Positions 16,301 to 24,082 of a stretch of 64,000 bases of DNA are shown one piece after another. This stretch comes from Sphingomonas sp. 32-62-10 (GTDB lineage Bacteria; Pseudomonadota; Alphaproteobacteria; Sphingomonadales; Sphingomonadaceae). Each line of letters opens with the position of its first letter. The first letter of the stretch is position 1. The DNA lies in contig NCEE01000005.1 in NCBI GenBank assembly GCA_002280555.1, positions 62,001 through 126,000 of the forward strand, read 5' to 3'. The notes beneath the pieces are model-generated. The model saw nothing but the letters and a program-made list of their open reading frames with translations. It made no database searches and was not told the origin of the DNA. The position numbers and the translations under genes were made by a program.

Positions 16301-17584
16301 ATGTTGCTGGATAAGGGCGATCTGCAAAGCGGACCCGCCGGCGGCCCTGCGCCGCTACTCATATGCGACCTGACTCAAAGCTATTCGCCCGCTGGCGGCG
16401 GCGGTGTGAGCACCTATTTGCGGGAAAAGCGCGACTATATTCTCGCCAAGACACCGCATACCTTGCTGCAGATCGTGCCCGGCCCGGAAGACAAGGTTGT
16501 CGTCAACGGGCGGCACATCTGGGCCGAGGTCGGTGCCGATCCCGTCCGGGGCAGCCCCAATTACCGCTTTATCCTCCGCACCAAAATCGTGCGCGAACTG
16601 CTGGCGCGCTATCGGCCCGATGTGGTCGAGTCGCTGTGCCCCTGGGTGCTGCCATGGACCGCGATCCATCATCGTCGCGCTTATCCTGATACGGCGTTGG
16701 TGGCCGCCTACAGCACCGATTTCCCGAACGCCCATGTTTTTCGGGTCGCGCAGGCCAAGTTCGGGACGACGCTCGGCAAGGGCTTTCGCTGGCTGTCCTA
16801 CGGCTATGCCGAAATCACCTATCGCGAATTCGACTGGGTCTACACGTTGAGCGATGAAGTGTGCGCGGTACTCGCCAAGCACAATGTGCCACGCACCAGC
16901 GTGCTGCAGCTTGGCGTCGACATCGATACCTTCCATCCCAGCAAGCGTGATCCCGGTTTCCGTGCCGAGCTTGGCCTGCCGGGCGATGGGCCGCTGCTGA
17001 TTTACGCGGGTCGGCTAGATAACGAAAAGCGCGCCGACCGGCTGGTCGATATGTTCCGACGCTTACCCAACGATCTGGGCGCCGCCATGGTGTTGATCGG
17101 TGATGGCAAGCTGCGCGAGCGCCTTGCCGAGGAAAGTCGCGATCTGCCAATCCATTTCATGGGCTTCGTTCATGATCGCGATGTGCTTGCGCGCGCGCTG
17201 GCATCGTCGGATATCTATGTTTCGGGGATGGCAGACGAGACATTCGGCATCTCGATTGTCGAGGCGCAGGCATCTGGCCTGCCAGTGGTCGGCGTTGCGA
17301 GTGGCGCGATGATTGATCGGGTGCCAGACGGCCTCGGGCTGCTCGGGCCGGTGGACGACACCCAGAAGATGGCCGAACATGTGATGGCAATCTGGCATGA
17401 CGATCATGAGGCGATCGGTCGTGCGGCGTGCGCGCATGTCGAGGCGCGGTTCAGTTGGGATCGCACGTTTGAACGGCTATTGACGGATATCTACCCCAAG
17501 GCGTTGCAAAGCGTTGCCATGCGCCGGACCACGGGCGGCAGGCCGCGCGCGACAATCTTGTCCGCGCCAGTGCCGGTCGCCTGA
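16301..17584 (+). CDS. Group 1 (GT4) glycosyltransferase
   Basis: A 427-residue cytoplasmic GT-B glycosyltransferase. The N-terminal acceptor half contains SPAGGGGVSTYLREKRDY. The C-terminal donor half has LLIYAGRLDNEKRADRLVDMF and the GT4 E-x7-E signature ETFGISIVEAQASGLPVVG, which binds the nucleotide sugar. The acceptor is unknown, and no polysaccharide cluster surrounds it. A 12-bp-stem hairpin follows the stop codon. Confidence 0.9.
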   Translation: MLLDKGDLQSGPAGGPAPLLICDLTQSYSPAGGGGVSTYLREKRDYILAKTPHTLLQIVPGPEDKVVVNGRHIWAEVGADPVRGSPNYRFILRTKIVRELLARYRPDVVESLCPWVLPWTAIHHRRAYPDTALVAAYSTDFPNAHVFRVAQAKFGTTLGKGFRWLSYGYAEITYREFDWVYTLSDEVCAVLAKHNVPRTSVLQLGVDIDTFHPSKRDPGFRAELGLPGDGPLLIYAGRLDNEKRADRLVDMFRRLPNDLGAAMVLIGDGKLRERLAEESRDLPIHFMGFVHDRDVLARALASSDIYVSGMADETFGISIVEAQASGLPVVGVASGAMIDRVPDGLGLLGPVDDTQKMAEHVMAIWHDDHEAIGRAACAHVEARFSWDRTFERLLTDIYPKALQSVAMRRTTGGRPRATILSAPVPVA

Positions 17585-17614
17585 TTCGGGCGATGTCGTA
17601 AGGGAAGCCGGGTT

Positions 17615-17657
17615 GGGCGGATCGACGCGATACCGGAAAACAGCTGTCGATCCGCCC
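17615..17657 (+). terminator. Hairpin after glycosyltransferase gene
   Basis: GGGCGGATCGAC at 17615-17626 pairs perfectly with GTCGATCCGCCC at 17646-17657 around a 19-base loop. No T-run follows. Confidence 0.5.
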
Positions 17658-17860
17658 TGCTAAAGCGTCACCGCTCGGCGTAATCCTGATAAAGCAGCTT
17701 GCGTGCCAAGCCGGCAAAGTCGCGAAAAGCCAAGCCATTCGATGGTTAACGACCATCCCGACCATAGCCCAACTGTAACGATTCCCGACACTTTTTCCGT
17801 TCATCTGCCAGTCAGGCTCATTCGGTCAAAACGCCTGCGTTCCAAACATCGACACAACTC

Positions 17861-17899
17861 TTGACTACATTTGTAATCAATGCGATTACAGGCGTAATC
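17861..17899 (+). promoter_or_regulatory. BlaI-type promoter with two operator dyads
   Basis: GACTACAT-TTGTAATC (17863-17878) and GATTACAG-GCGTAATC (17884-17899) are two related dyads of the form GATTACA-N-GTAATC. Their centres are 21 bp apart, about two helical turns. A possible -35 TTGACT at 17861-17866 overlaps the first dyad. BlaI/MecI repressors bind TACA/TGTA dyads, so autoregulation of the following repressor gene is likely. Confidence 0.65.
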
Positions 17900-17912
17900 A
17901 AGGGAGCTTGCG

Positions 17913-18281
17913 ATGACCGAACGAATCAGCGATGCCGAGCATGCCGTGATGGAAGTGTTGTGGGATCGTGCGCCGCTTTCCGCGCAGGATGTGGCCGAAG
18001 GAATCGCACCGGGCCGCGACTGGAACATCAACACTGTCAAGACATTGCTCGGTCGGCTGCTCGCCAAGAACGTGATCGCGCATGAAGAGGATGGCCGTCG
18101 CTATCTCTATCGCCCGTTGGTGGCGCGCGAAGATTATGTCGCGGGGGAATCGCGGCGGCTGATGGATCGGCTGTTCGGGGGCAAGCTGATGCCGCTTGTC
18201 GCCCATCTCGCTGAGCGCGACGCGTTAAGCGCGCAGGACATCGCCGAGATCGAAGCGTTGCTAAAGGATCTGAAATCATGA
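17913..18281 (+). CDS. BlaI/MecI-family transcriptional repressor
   Basis: A 122-residue winged-helix repressor. The N-terminal domain reads ISDAEHAVMEVLWDRAPLSAQDVAEGI, then the recognition-helix region WNINTVKTLLGRLLAKNVIAHEEDGRRYLYRPLV typical of BlaI. The C-terminal helices (LMDRLFGGKLMPLVAHLAE) mediate dimerisation. Its stop overlaps the start of a BlaR1-like protease gene by 4 bases. In the family, the protease cleaves the repressor on a cell-envelope signal. Confidence 0.93.
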   Translation: MTERISDAEHAVMEVLWDRAPLSAQDVAEGIAPGRDWNINTVKTLLGRLLAKNVIAHEEDGRRYLYRPLVAREDYVAGESRRLMDRLFGGKLMPLVAHLAERDALSAQDIAEIEALLKDLKS

Positions 18282-19972
18282 TCAGTTGGGCAATCGAATC
18301 ACTGCTGGCGTCGGCGGCGTTGATGTTGCTCGTGCTGATCATGCGCGGGCCGGTGCGGCGGGCTTTTGGTCCTGGTATCGCTTATGCGCTGTGGCTGTTG
18401 CCGGTCGTCCGGCTCGTCCTGCCGCCGATGCCGACCGAGTGGCAAAAGGCGGCAGCGCCGCCGATTACGCAAGCGAGCGAAAGTTTTACAGTGCTAGTGA
18501 TCGAGCCGCTTGGCCTCGGACAGGCAGCGGCCCCGGTGGCACAGGGACCATCGCTCTTGGTGATTTTAGTTGCTCTATGGGCTGCTGGCGCCAGCGCCTT
18601 CATCTTATGGCATCTAGTTGCGCATTCGCGGTTCTGCCGACGCATTCTCGCAAGTTCACGCCAAGTTTCGCCCGGCCACATTCGGGTTTTACGGAGCGAC
18701 GCTGCTGCAGGCCCACTAGCCTTTGGCATTCTGCGAAAATATGTGGCTTTTCCGAGCGATTTTGAAGATCGATACGATGCCGATGAACGCGATCTTGCGC
18801 TCGCACATGAGCTTACCCATCACGCGCGCGGTGATTTGATCGCCAATTGGGTGGCGCTGGTTGTGCTGGCGCTGCACTGGTTCAATCCGCTGGCGTGGCG
18901 CGCGTTCCGGGCCTTTCGCGCTGATCAGGAAATGGCGTGCGATGCGCGCGTTCTGGCAGGGCGCGACGCCGCCTTCACTCATGCCTATGGCCGCGCGATC
19001 GTGAAATCCGCTCATGGCGGTGCGGTTTCGGCTGCCTGCCACCTTCACACCATCAACGATTTGAAAGGGAGACTGAGGATGCTGTCGACAACGAAGAAAT
19101 CACCGCTGCGGGTTGCAGGTGGCGCGCTTTCGGTATGCGCGGTAACGCTGGCCGGGCTGGCGCTGACCGCGTCGGGCACGCAGGCCGCCGAACGGCTGCG
19201 CAGCAAGGTCGATTCAACAATCGGCGTTGAACTTGCCAAGCTCGATCGGATGGCTGCCGATGCGGCTGCACCGCTGCCGACGCTAACGCCGCTGGCTGCA
19301 GTGGCCGGCCAGACCGTGCCGGTGCCGCCTTCGGCCGTTGCACCAGCAGATCTGCCACCGCCGCCGCCGCCGCCAGTGCCAGGTGTTCCCGATACGGCGA
19401 TGCCAGCGCCGCCTGCGCCTCCGGCCCCTCCCGCGACGGAATCACGTACCCGGGTGATCGTGCTCGACCAAGTCGGCAAGTCCGGGAAGGATCCGAAGGG
19501 GCACCGCGAAATGAGGTTCGTTTTCCGCGACAAGGATGGCGTTCGCATGATGGCGCCTGAAGCTGGTGCCTGGACGGCGATGTCCACATCCGGGGAATGC
19601 AGCGATGGCAAGAACAAGGACGGCAAGATCGTCTCGACCAAGAAGTCGGATGGTAAGCACGTGATCATCATTTGCGAACGGCACATTGAGAAAATGGCGA
19701 TGCGCGCTCGCGATCATGCCGTGCATGCTGAACTGATGGGCAGGATGGCCGAACGCATGGGCAGGAATGCCGAACGCGATGCTGAGCGCATGGCGTTCCG
19801 GATGCCCGATATCGAGCGTAACGCTTATCGCAGCGCGCTTGAAGGCGTACGCAATGCGCGGGCCGGGATGGTCGCCAATAAGAATCTGACCGGCGAAGCG
19901 CGGACCAGTGCCCTTAAGGCCATGGATGAGGCGATCGCCGAACTCGAAGCCAATCTCGCCAAGGTCAACTGA
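18278..19972 (+). CDS. BlaR1-like M56-family membrane metalloprotease
   Basis: A 564-residue protein with N-terminal transmembrane helices (about 5-23, 30-50, 95-115). The zinc protease motif LAHELTHHARGD (HExxH) sits in a cytoplasmic loop, followed by WFNPLAWRAFRAFRADQEMACD, which supplies the third ligand. A later membrane anchor (about 270-300) leads to a Pro-rich stretch (PPPPPPPVPGVP near residue 365) and a long charged tail rich in Met/Arg/Glu. The penicillin-binding sensor domain of classical BlaR1 is not apparent, so the signal it senses is unknown. Translationally coupled to the repressor. Confidence 0.88.
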   Translation: MISWAIESLLASAALMLLVLIMRGPVRRAFGPGIAYALWLLPVVRLVLPPMPTEWQKAAAPPITQASESFTVLVIEPLGLGQAAAPVAQGPSLLVILVALWAAGASAFILWHLVAHSRFCRRILASSRQVSPGHIRVLRSDAAAGPLAFGILRKYVAFPSDFEDRYDADERDLALAHELTHHARGDLIANWVALVVLALHWFNPLAWRAFRAFRADQEMACDARVLAGRDAAFTHAYGRAIVKSAHGGAVSAACHLHTINDLKGRLRMLSTTKKSPLRVAGGALSVCAVTLAGLALTASGTQAAERLRSKVDSTIGVELAKLDRMAADAAAPLPTLTPLAAVAGQTVPVPPSAVAPADLPPPPPPPVPGVPDTAMPAPPAPPAPPATESRTRVIVLDQVGKSGKDPKGHREMRFVFRDKDGVRMMAPEAGAWTAMSTSGECSDGKNKDGKIVSTKKSDGKHVIIICERHIEKMAMRARDHAVHAELMGRMAERMGRNAERDAERMAFRMPDIERNAYRSALEGVRNARAGMVANKNLTGEARTSALKAMDEAIAELEANLAKVN

Positions 19973-20011
19973 TCGAACATCCGAATTCGACGCCCCCTCG
20001 GCATCGGACGG

Positions 20012-20047
20012 AATCCCGGCAGGCTGTGCCCCTTGCCTGCCGGGATT
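20012..20047. terminator. Hairpin after BlaR1-like gene
   Basis: AATCCCGGCAGGC pairs perfectly over 13 bp with GCCTGCCGGGATT around a 10-base loop. No T-run. Probable terminator of the BlaI-BlaR1-like operon. Confidence 0.6.
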
Positions 20048-20123
20048 ACTGTGTGGGGGGTATGGCGGCGTGGGACCAATCCCGGGCCTTGTCTTTATTG
20101 ACGTAAACCGCCATTTCAGAGCG

Positions 20124-20981
20124 ATGGACGCGCTTCCAACCGGCGATTGCATCGCGATTGGGCCACTCGTGTCGCGGGTCCTGGCGCCGAATCCGTCGCC
20201 TTTCACTTTTACCGGTACGCAGACCCATATCGTCGGCACCACAGATGTTGCCGTCATTGATCCCGGTCCAGCCGATCCGGAGCATATCGATGCGATCATG
20301 CGGGGCATTGCCGGCCGCACGCTCACCGCGATCGTCATCACCCATACCCATAACGATCACAGCCCCGGAAGCAGGCCGCTACAGGCGCTGACCGGTGCAC
20401 CGATCGTTGGTTGCGCACCGCTGGTGCTCGACAATCTAGGGCCGCGCGCGGATGCCGCGTTCGATGCCGATTATGCGCCTAATCGGGTGATGGCAGAGGG
20501 TGATGCCGTTAAGGGCGAGGGTTGGACGCTGACTGCAGTCGAAACGCCCGGGCACACATCGAACCATCTCTGCTTTGCCCTGCCCGAAGCCCGCGCCCTG
20601 TTTTCAGGGGATCACGTGATGGGCTGGTCGACCACCGTGGTTGCCCCGCCCGATGGCGACATGACGGCCTATATGGCGAGCCTCGCTAAGCTGCAGGCGC
20701 GCGATGATGCAGTCTATTATCCTGCGCACGGCGAACCCATCACCAATCCTGCGCAAAAGGTGCGCGGCTTCCTCGGCCATCGCCGCCAGCGTGAAGCCCA
20801 GATCATGCGCCTGATTGAAGAGGGGGTGGGCACCATCCCCGATCTGGTCGAGCGGATGTATGTGGGGGTGGACCGGCGGCTGTTCGGCGCAGCGGGAGGA
20901 TCGGTGCTTGCGCATCTGATCGATTTGCAGGGGCGCGGGCTGGTAACGGTCGAAAATGACCATTGGTGGAAGGTGGGCTGA
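20124..20981 (+). CDS. MBL-fold hydrolase, LACTB2-like
   Basis: A 285-residue cytoplasmic metallo-beta-lactamase-fold protein. The start at ATG 20124 (MDALPTGDCIAIGPLVSRV) is preferred over the long upstream extension, which runs through the previous gene's terminator. The zinc site is THTHNDHSPGS, then ETPGHTSNHLCFAL and FSGDHVMGWSTTVV. The C-terminal winged-helix-like tail (REAQIMRLIEEG...VLAHLIDLQGRGLV) is typical of the LACTB2/RNase-like group. Its stop overlaps the next gene (TGATG). Confidence 0.87.
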   Translation: MDALPTGDCIAIGPLVSRVLAPNPSPFTFTGTQTHIVGTTDVAVIDPGPADPEHIDAIMRGIAGRTLTAIVITHTHNDHSPGSRPLQALTGAPIVGCAPLVLDNLGPRADAAFDADYAPNRVMAEGDAVKGEGWTLTAVETPGHTSNHLCFALPEARALFSGDHVMGWSTTVVAPPDGDMTAYMASLAKLQARDDAVYYPAHGEPITNPAQKVRGFLGHRRQREAQIMRLIEEGVGTIPDLVERMYVGVDRRLFGAAGGSVLAHLIDLQGRGLVTVENDHWWKVG

Positions 20982-21661
20982 TGCGGTGCTTTCTGCAGTT
21001 TCTCGCGGCAATTGCCATTCTCGTGCTGATCGCAGCGGGCGGGCTGTACGGCCTGAACCGCTACGTCCAGAACAAGCTCGATCCCGATGCGGTAACGGTC
21101 GCCAATGCCAGCTTGCAGGGGCTGCGCGAACAGAACCGGCTGTCGGCGTTCGCCGCACGGTTCGTGGCGGTGGTGACGACCAAGCAGACGCAAGGCGTGT
21201 TCAGCACGCAGAAGACGCTGATCATGCCCGGCATGGTGCGCTACGAGGTCGATCTCGCACGATTGCAGGAACGCGACGTGACCTGGGACGCAAGCACCAA
21301 ATCGCTCACCGTCACTCTGCCGCCGGTGGAGATTGACGGTCCCCAGATCGACCTGACCCAGATCCGCGAATATGGCGATAACGGATTGCTCGCGCGTTTC
21401 ACCGATGCGGAAAAGACGCTCGACGCCGCGAATCGCGCCGCCGGGCAGCAGGAACTGATCAAGCAGGCGCGTGATCCGGTGCCGCTCGGGCTCGCGCGCG
21501 ACGCGACCCGGCGCGCGGTGGAACGCAGCTTTGCGATGCCGCTCCGCGCGGTCGGCATCGATGCCAAGGTGACCGTGCGCTTTGCTGACGAAGCCCTGCC
21601 GAGCACCGAACGCTGGGATACATCGCGCTCGCTGGAAGAAGTGATGGGCAACGCGCGCTAG
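20981..21661 (+). CDS. DUF4230-family membrane-anchored protein
   Basis: A 226-residue protein starting at ATG 20981, overlapping the previous stop. One N-terminal membrane helix (CFLQFLAAIAILVLIAAGGLYGL) is followed by a soluble domain with TQGVFSTQKTLIMPGMVRYEVDLARLQERDVTWD, characteristic of DUF4230. Function unknown. The domain most likely faces the periplasm. Confidence 0.78.
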   Translation: MRCFLQFLAAIAILVLIAAGGLYGLNRYVQNKLDPDAVTVANASLQGLREQNRLSAFAARFVAVVTTKQTQGVFSTQKTLIMPGMVRYEVDLARLQERDVTWDASTKSLTVTLPPVEIDGPQIDLTQIREYGDNGLLARFTDAEKTLDAANRAAGQQELIKQARDPVPLGLARDATRRAVERSFAMPLRAVGIDAKVTVRFADEALPSTERWDTSRSLEEVMGNAR

Positions 21662-21731
21662 CAGCGCGCCGCTATTCATTACGCCCCTGAACTTTGCTAC
21701 CCTCATCACTGGGATTGGGGGATCATCAATT

Positions 21732-22502
21732 ATGGCGACTTTGGCATTTCCGCAGCCGCGGCAACGCAGCGACGACGGCTTTTTTCTGACCATGGCCTTT
21801 GTCATGGCTGGGCTGCTGATTGCGGGATTCAGCTTGAATATCGTCATGGGGCGCTCGTCGTTTGAGCGACCGCCCATCGTCCATGCCCATGCGATCATCT
21901 TCATGGGGTGGATGGTCATCTATGTGCTGCAGAACTGGTTCGCGACTAAGGGGCCGCTGGCGCTCCACCGGCGGCTCGGCTGGCTGGCGCTTGGGTGGCT
22001 GGCCCTGATGCTCTATTTCGGCACCGCCGTTACGGTCATGAACGTGCAGGCCGGCACCGTGCCGTTCTTTTTCCAGCCGCTGCATTTTCTGGTCTTCGAT
22101 CCGATGTCGCTGATCGGCTGCATCGCGTTGATCGGCGCGGGCGTATCCATGCGTGCCGATACCGGCTGGCACCGACGGCTGAATTACTGCGGCATGGCAC
22201 TGCTGGTGGCACCCGGTGTTGGTCGCTTGCTGCCGATGCCATTGCTGATTCCCTATGCTTATCAATCCGCCTTTGCCGTCGTCCTGCTATTGCCGGTGAT
22301 TGGCATCGTTGCCGATTGGTGGCGCGACGGGCGGGTGCATCCGGCCTGGTGGTGGGGGCTGGGCGGCATGATCGCGACCGAAGTGGTGACCGAAGCGATT
22401 GCCTTCAGCCCGCTCGGCCTTTCGCTGTATGAAGCCGTTACTGCCGGCACGCCGGGTGCGGCAATCGCGCCGCTGGCATTTCCGCCGTCACCATTGGGTT
22501 GA
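21732..22502 (+). CDS. Multi-pass membrane protein, unknown function
   Basis: A 256-residue protein not assigned to a family with confidence. Hydrophobic segments near residues 18-38, 50-66, 77-97, 115-137, 148-165, 176-197 and 205-222 suggest six or seven helices. VHAHAIIFMGWMVIYVLQ and LHRRLGWLALGW place several His residues within or beside helices, a pattern seen in haem- or metal-binding membrane proteins, but this is speculative. It stands alone between the DUF4230 gene and nadA. Confidence 0.75.
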   Translation: MATLAFPQPRQRSDDGFFLTMAFVMAGLLIAGFSLNIVMGRSSFERPPIVHAHAIIFMGWMVIYVLQNWFATKGPLALHRRLGWLALGWLALMLYFGTAVTVMNVQAGTVPFFFQPLHFLVFDPMSLIGCIALIGAGVSMRADTGWHRRLNYCGMALLVAPGVGRLLPMPLLIPYAYQSAFAVVLLLPVIGIVADWWRDGRVHPAWWWGLGGMIATEVVTEAIAFSPLGLSLYEAVTAGTPGAAIAPLAFPPSPLG

Positions 22503-22553
22503 TCCTGCGCCCCGCCGGGGCCATGTGGGCACTAACGACGCGGGAGTAGAAAC

Positions 22554-23564
22554 ATGGACGCACGTGGTGGTATTGGCGGCAACCCGACGGGCACCGATTT
22601 GCGCGACGAGATCGATCGGCTGCGCAAGGATCGCAACGCCGTCATCCTCGCGCATTATTATCAGCGGCCCGAAATTCAGGACATTGCCGATTTCGTCGGC
22701 GACAGTCTTGATCTGAGCCGCAAGGCAGCGGCTACCGATGCCGAAGTGATCGCGTTTTGCGGCGTGAAGTTCATGGCTGATACCGCCAAGATTTTAAGCC
22801 CCGAGAAGATCGTTGTCCTTCCCGATCTGCGCGCGGGATGCAGCCTGGAAGATAGTTGCCCGCCCGAAAAATTTGCGGCCTTCCGCGCCGCACATCCGGA
22901 TCATATCGCGCTGACGTACATCAACTGTTCGACCGAGGTGAAAGCGCTCAGCGACGTCATCGTCACCTCATCATCGGCGGAAAAGATCCTCAGCCAGATC
23001 CCGCTCGACCAGAAGATCATCTTCGGCCCCGACAAGCATCTGGGCGGCTATCTCGCGCGCAAGACCGGGCGGGAGATGCTGCTCTGGCCTGGCGTGTGCA
23101 TCGTGCACGAAGCGTTCAGCGAAACCGAATTGCTCAAGCTGAAGGCGAAGCATCCCGGTGCCCCGGTGGCGGCGCACCCCGAATGCCCGCCTTATATTCT
23201 CGATCATGCCGATTATGTCGGATCGACCAGCGGCATCCTCGCTTTTGCCGCGGCAATGTCCGGCGACACGCTGATCGTCGCCACTGAACCGCACATCATC
23301 CACCAGATGGAAAAAGCCGATCCGACCAAGAATTTCATCGGCGCGCCGGGCGCCGACGGCAACTGCAACTGCAACATCTGCCCGTATATGGCGATGAACA
23401 CGATGGAGAAGCTCTACATCGCGCTGCGCGATCTGGAGCCGCGGATCGAGATCGAGGAAGACCTCCGACTGCGTGCGAAGAAATCGCTCGATGCGATGCT
23501 GGCGATGGCGAGTGCGACGGTGGGGCAAGGCGATCTGGGGCCGGTGAAGATCAGCGGGGATTGA
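22554..23564 (+). CDS. nadA: Quinolinate synthase
   Basis: Condenses iminoaspartate with dihydroxyacetone phosphate to quinolinate, the NAD precursor, using a [4Fe-4S] cluster. The 336-residue protein has AVILAHYYQRPEIQDIADFVGDSLDLS, the cluster Cys residues in YINCSTEV, HPECPPYI and NCNCNICPYMAMN, and FGPDKHLGGY. nadB and nadC are not adjacent in this window. Confidence 0.97.
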   Translation: MDARGGIGGNPTGTDLRDEIDRLRKDRNAVILAHYYQRPEIQDIADFVGDSLDLSRKAAATDAEVIAFCGVKFMADTAKILSPEKIVVLPDLRAGCSLEDSCPPEKFAAFRAAHPDHIALTYINCSTEVKALSDVIVTSSSAEKILSQIPLDQKIIFGPDKHLGGYLARKTGREMLLWPGVCIVHEAFSETELLKLKAKHPGAPVAAHPECPPYILDHADYVGSTSGILAFAAAMSGDTLIVATEPHIIHQMEKADPTKNFIGAPGADGNCNCNICPYMAMNTMEKLYIALRDLEPRIEIEEDLRLRAKKSLDAMLAMASATVGQGDLGPVKISGD

Positions 23565-23628
23565 TTATTGAAGATCGGGATCGATACGAAATCTAAATGA
23601 CAAAACTCATGCCCTCGATCTTAGGAAA

Positions 23629-23657
23629 TTGACAATTAACGCATTTATGGATAAATT
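23629..23657 (+). promoter_or_regulatory. Sigma-70-like promoter for the 127-residue hypothetical gene
   Basis: TTGACA at 23629-23634 and TAAATT at 23652-23657 are 17 bases apart in an unusually AT-rich stretch, about 25 bases before the ATG. Confidence 0.5.
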
Positions 23658-23682
23658 TTTGTGATTAATTGTGGGTGATGCC

Positions 23683-24066
23683 ATGACTTTGAGGCTCGCG
23701 ATCCTTTTTTCAGCAGTGGCGTTCCTTCCAGCGGTAAATCAACAACAACAACCGATTTCGGTGAAAGTTGAGCGGCCCATCGGCGTTGAGGCAAGCCGCT
23801 TTGTCCGTTATGTTCAAGGCGGCGGAAAACTAGCAAAGTCGGCCCATGATATTTTGATATTAGGCAACGTATTGTCGGTTCGGCAGGGAACGCCAACCGA
23901 CACGATCATTCTTTCGAGCGATTCTTCGTCTGATCATCTTAAGGCAGAGGTGCAACATGACTGGCGTTTGCAACGCGGCAAGCTGGTCAGCATAGCCTGC
24001 CGACAGGTCAATGAGACCGGAAAGCTCGTTGTGGTTTCAAACTGCAGATTTGTGATCGCGGCTTAG
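23683..24066 (+). CDS. Exported hypothetical protein
   Basis: Unrecognised 127-residue protein beginning MTLRLAILFSAVAFLPAVNQ, a likely signal peptide, then a Gln run. Two Cys in the C-terminal part (SIACRQ and SNCRFV) could form a disulfide. The upstream region and the gene are AT-richer than the neighbourhood and carry a good sigma-70 promoter, so it may be a recent acquisition. It is convergent with the emrB-like gene. Confidence 0.55.
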   Translation: MTLRLAILFSAVAFLPAVNQQQQPISVKVERPIGVEASRFVRYVQGGGKLAKSAHDILILGNVLSVRQGTPTDTIILSSDSSSDHLKAEVQHDWRLQRGKLVSIACRQVNETGKLVVVSNCRFVIAA

Positions 24067-24082
24067 AGAAAGCTGGTCTTTT

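Larger units (their letters stand above)
17585..17912. other. Intergenic stretch before blaI-like gene
   Basis: 328 bases. It contains the glycosyltransferase terminator at 17615-17657 and the doubled BlaI-type operator at 17863-17899. I see no gene or other element in the middle 200 bases, though a GTAATC operator half-site occurs near 17680. Confidence 0.5.

Noticed and set aside
19340..19440. CCG/CCN repeats resembling a tandem repeat
   Set aside because: They are codons for the Pro-rich linker of the BlaR1-like protein, not an independent DNA repeat.
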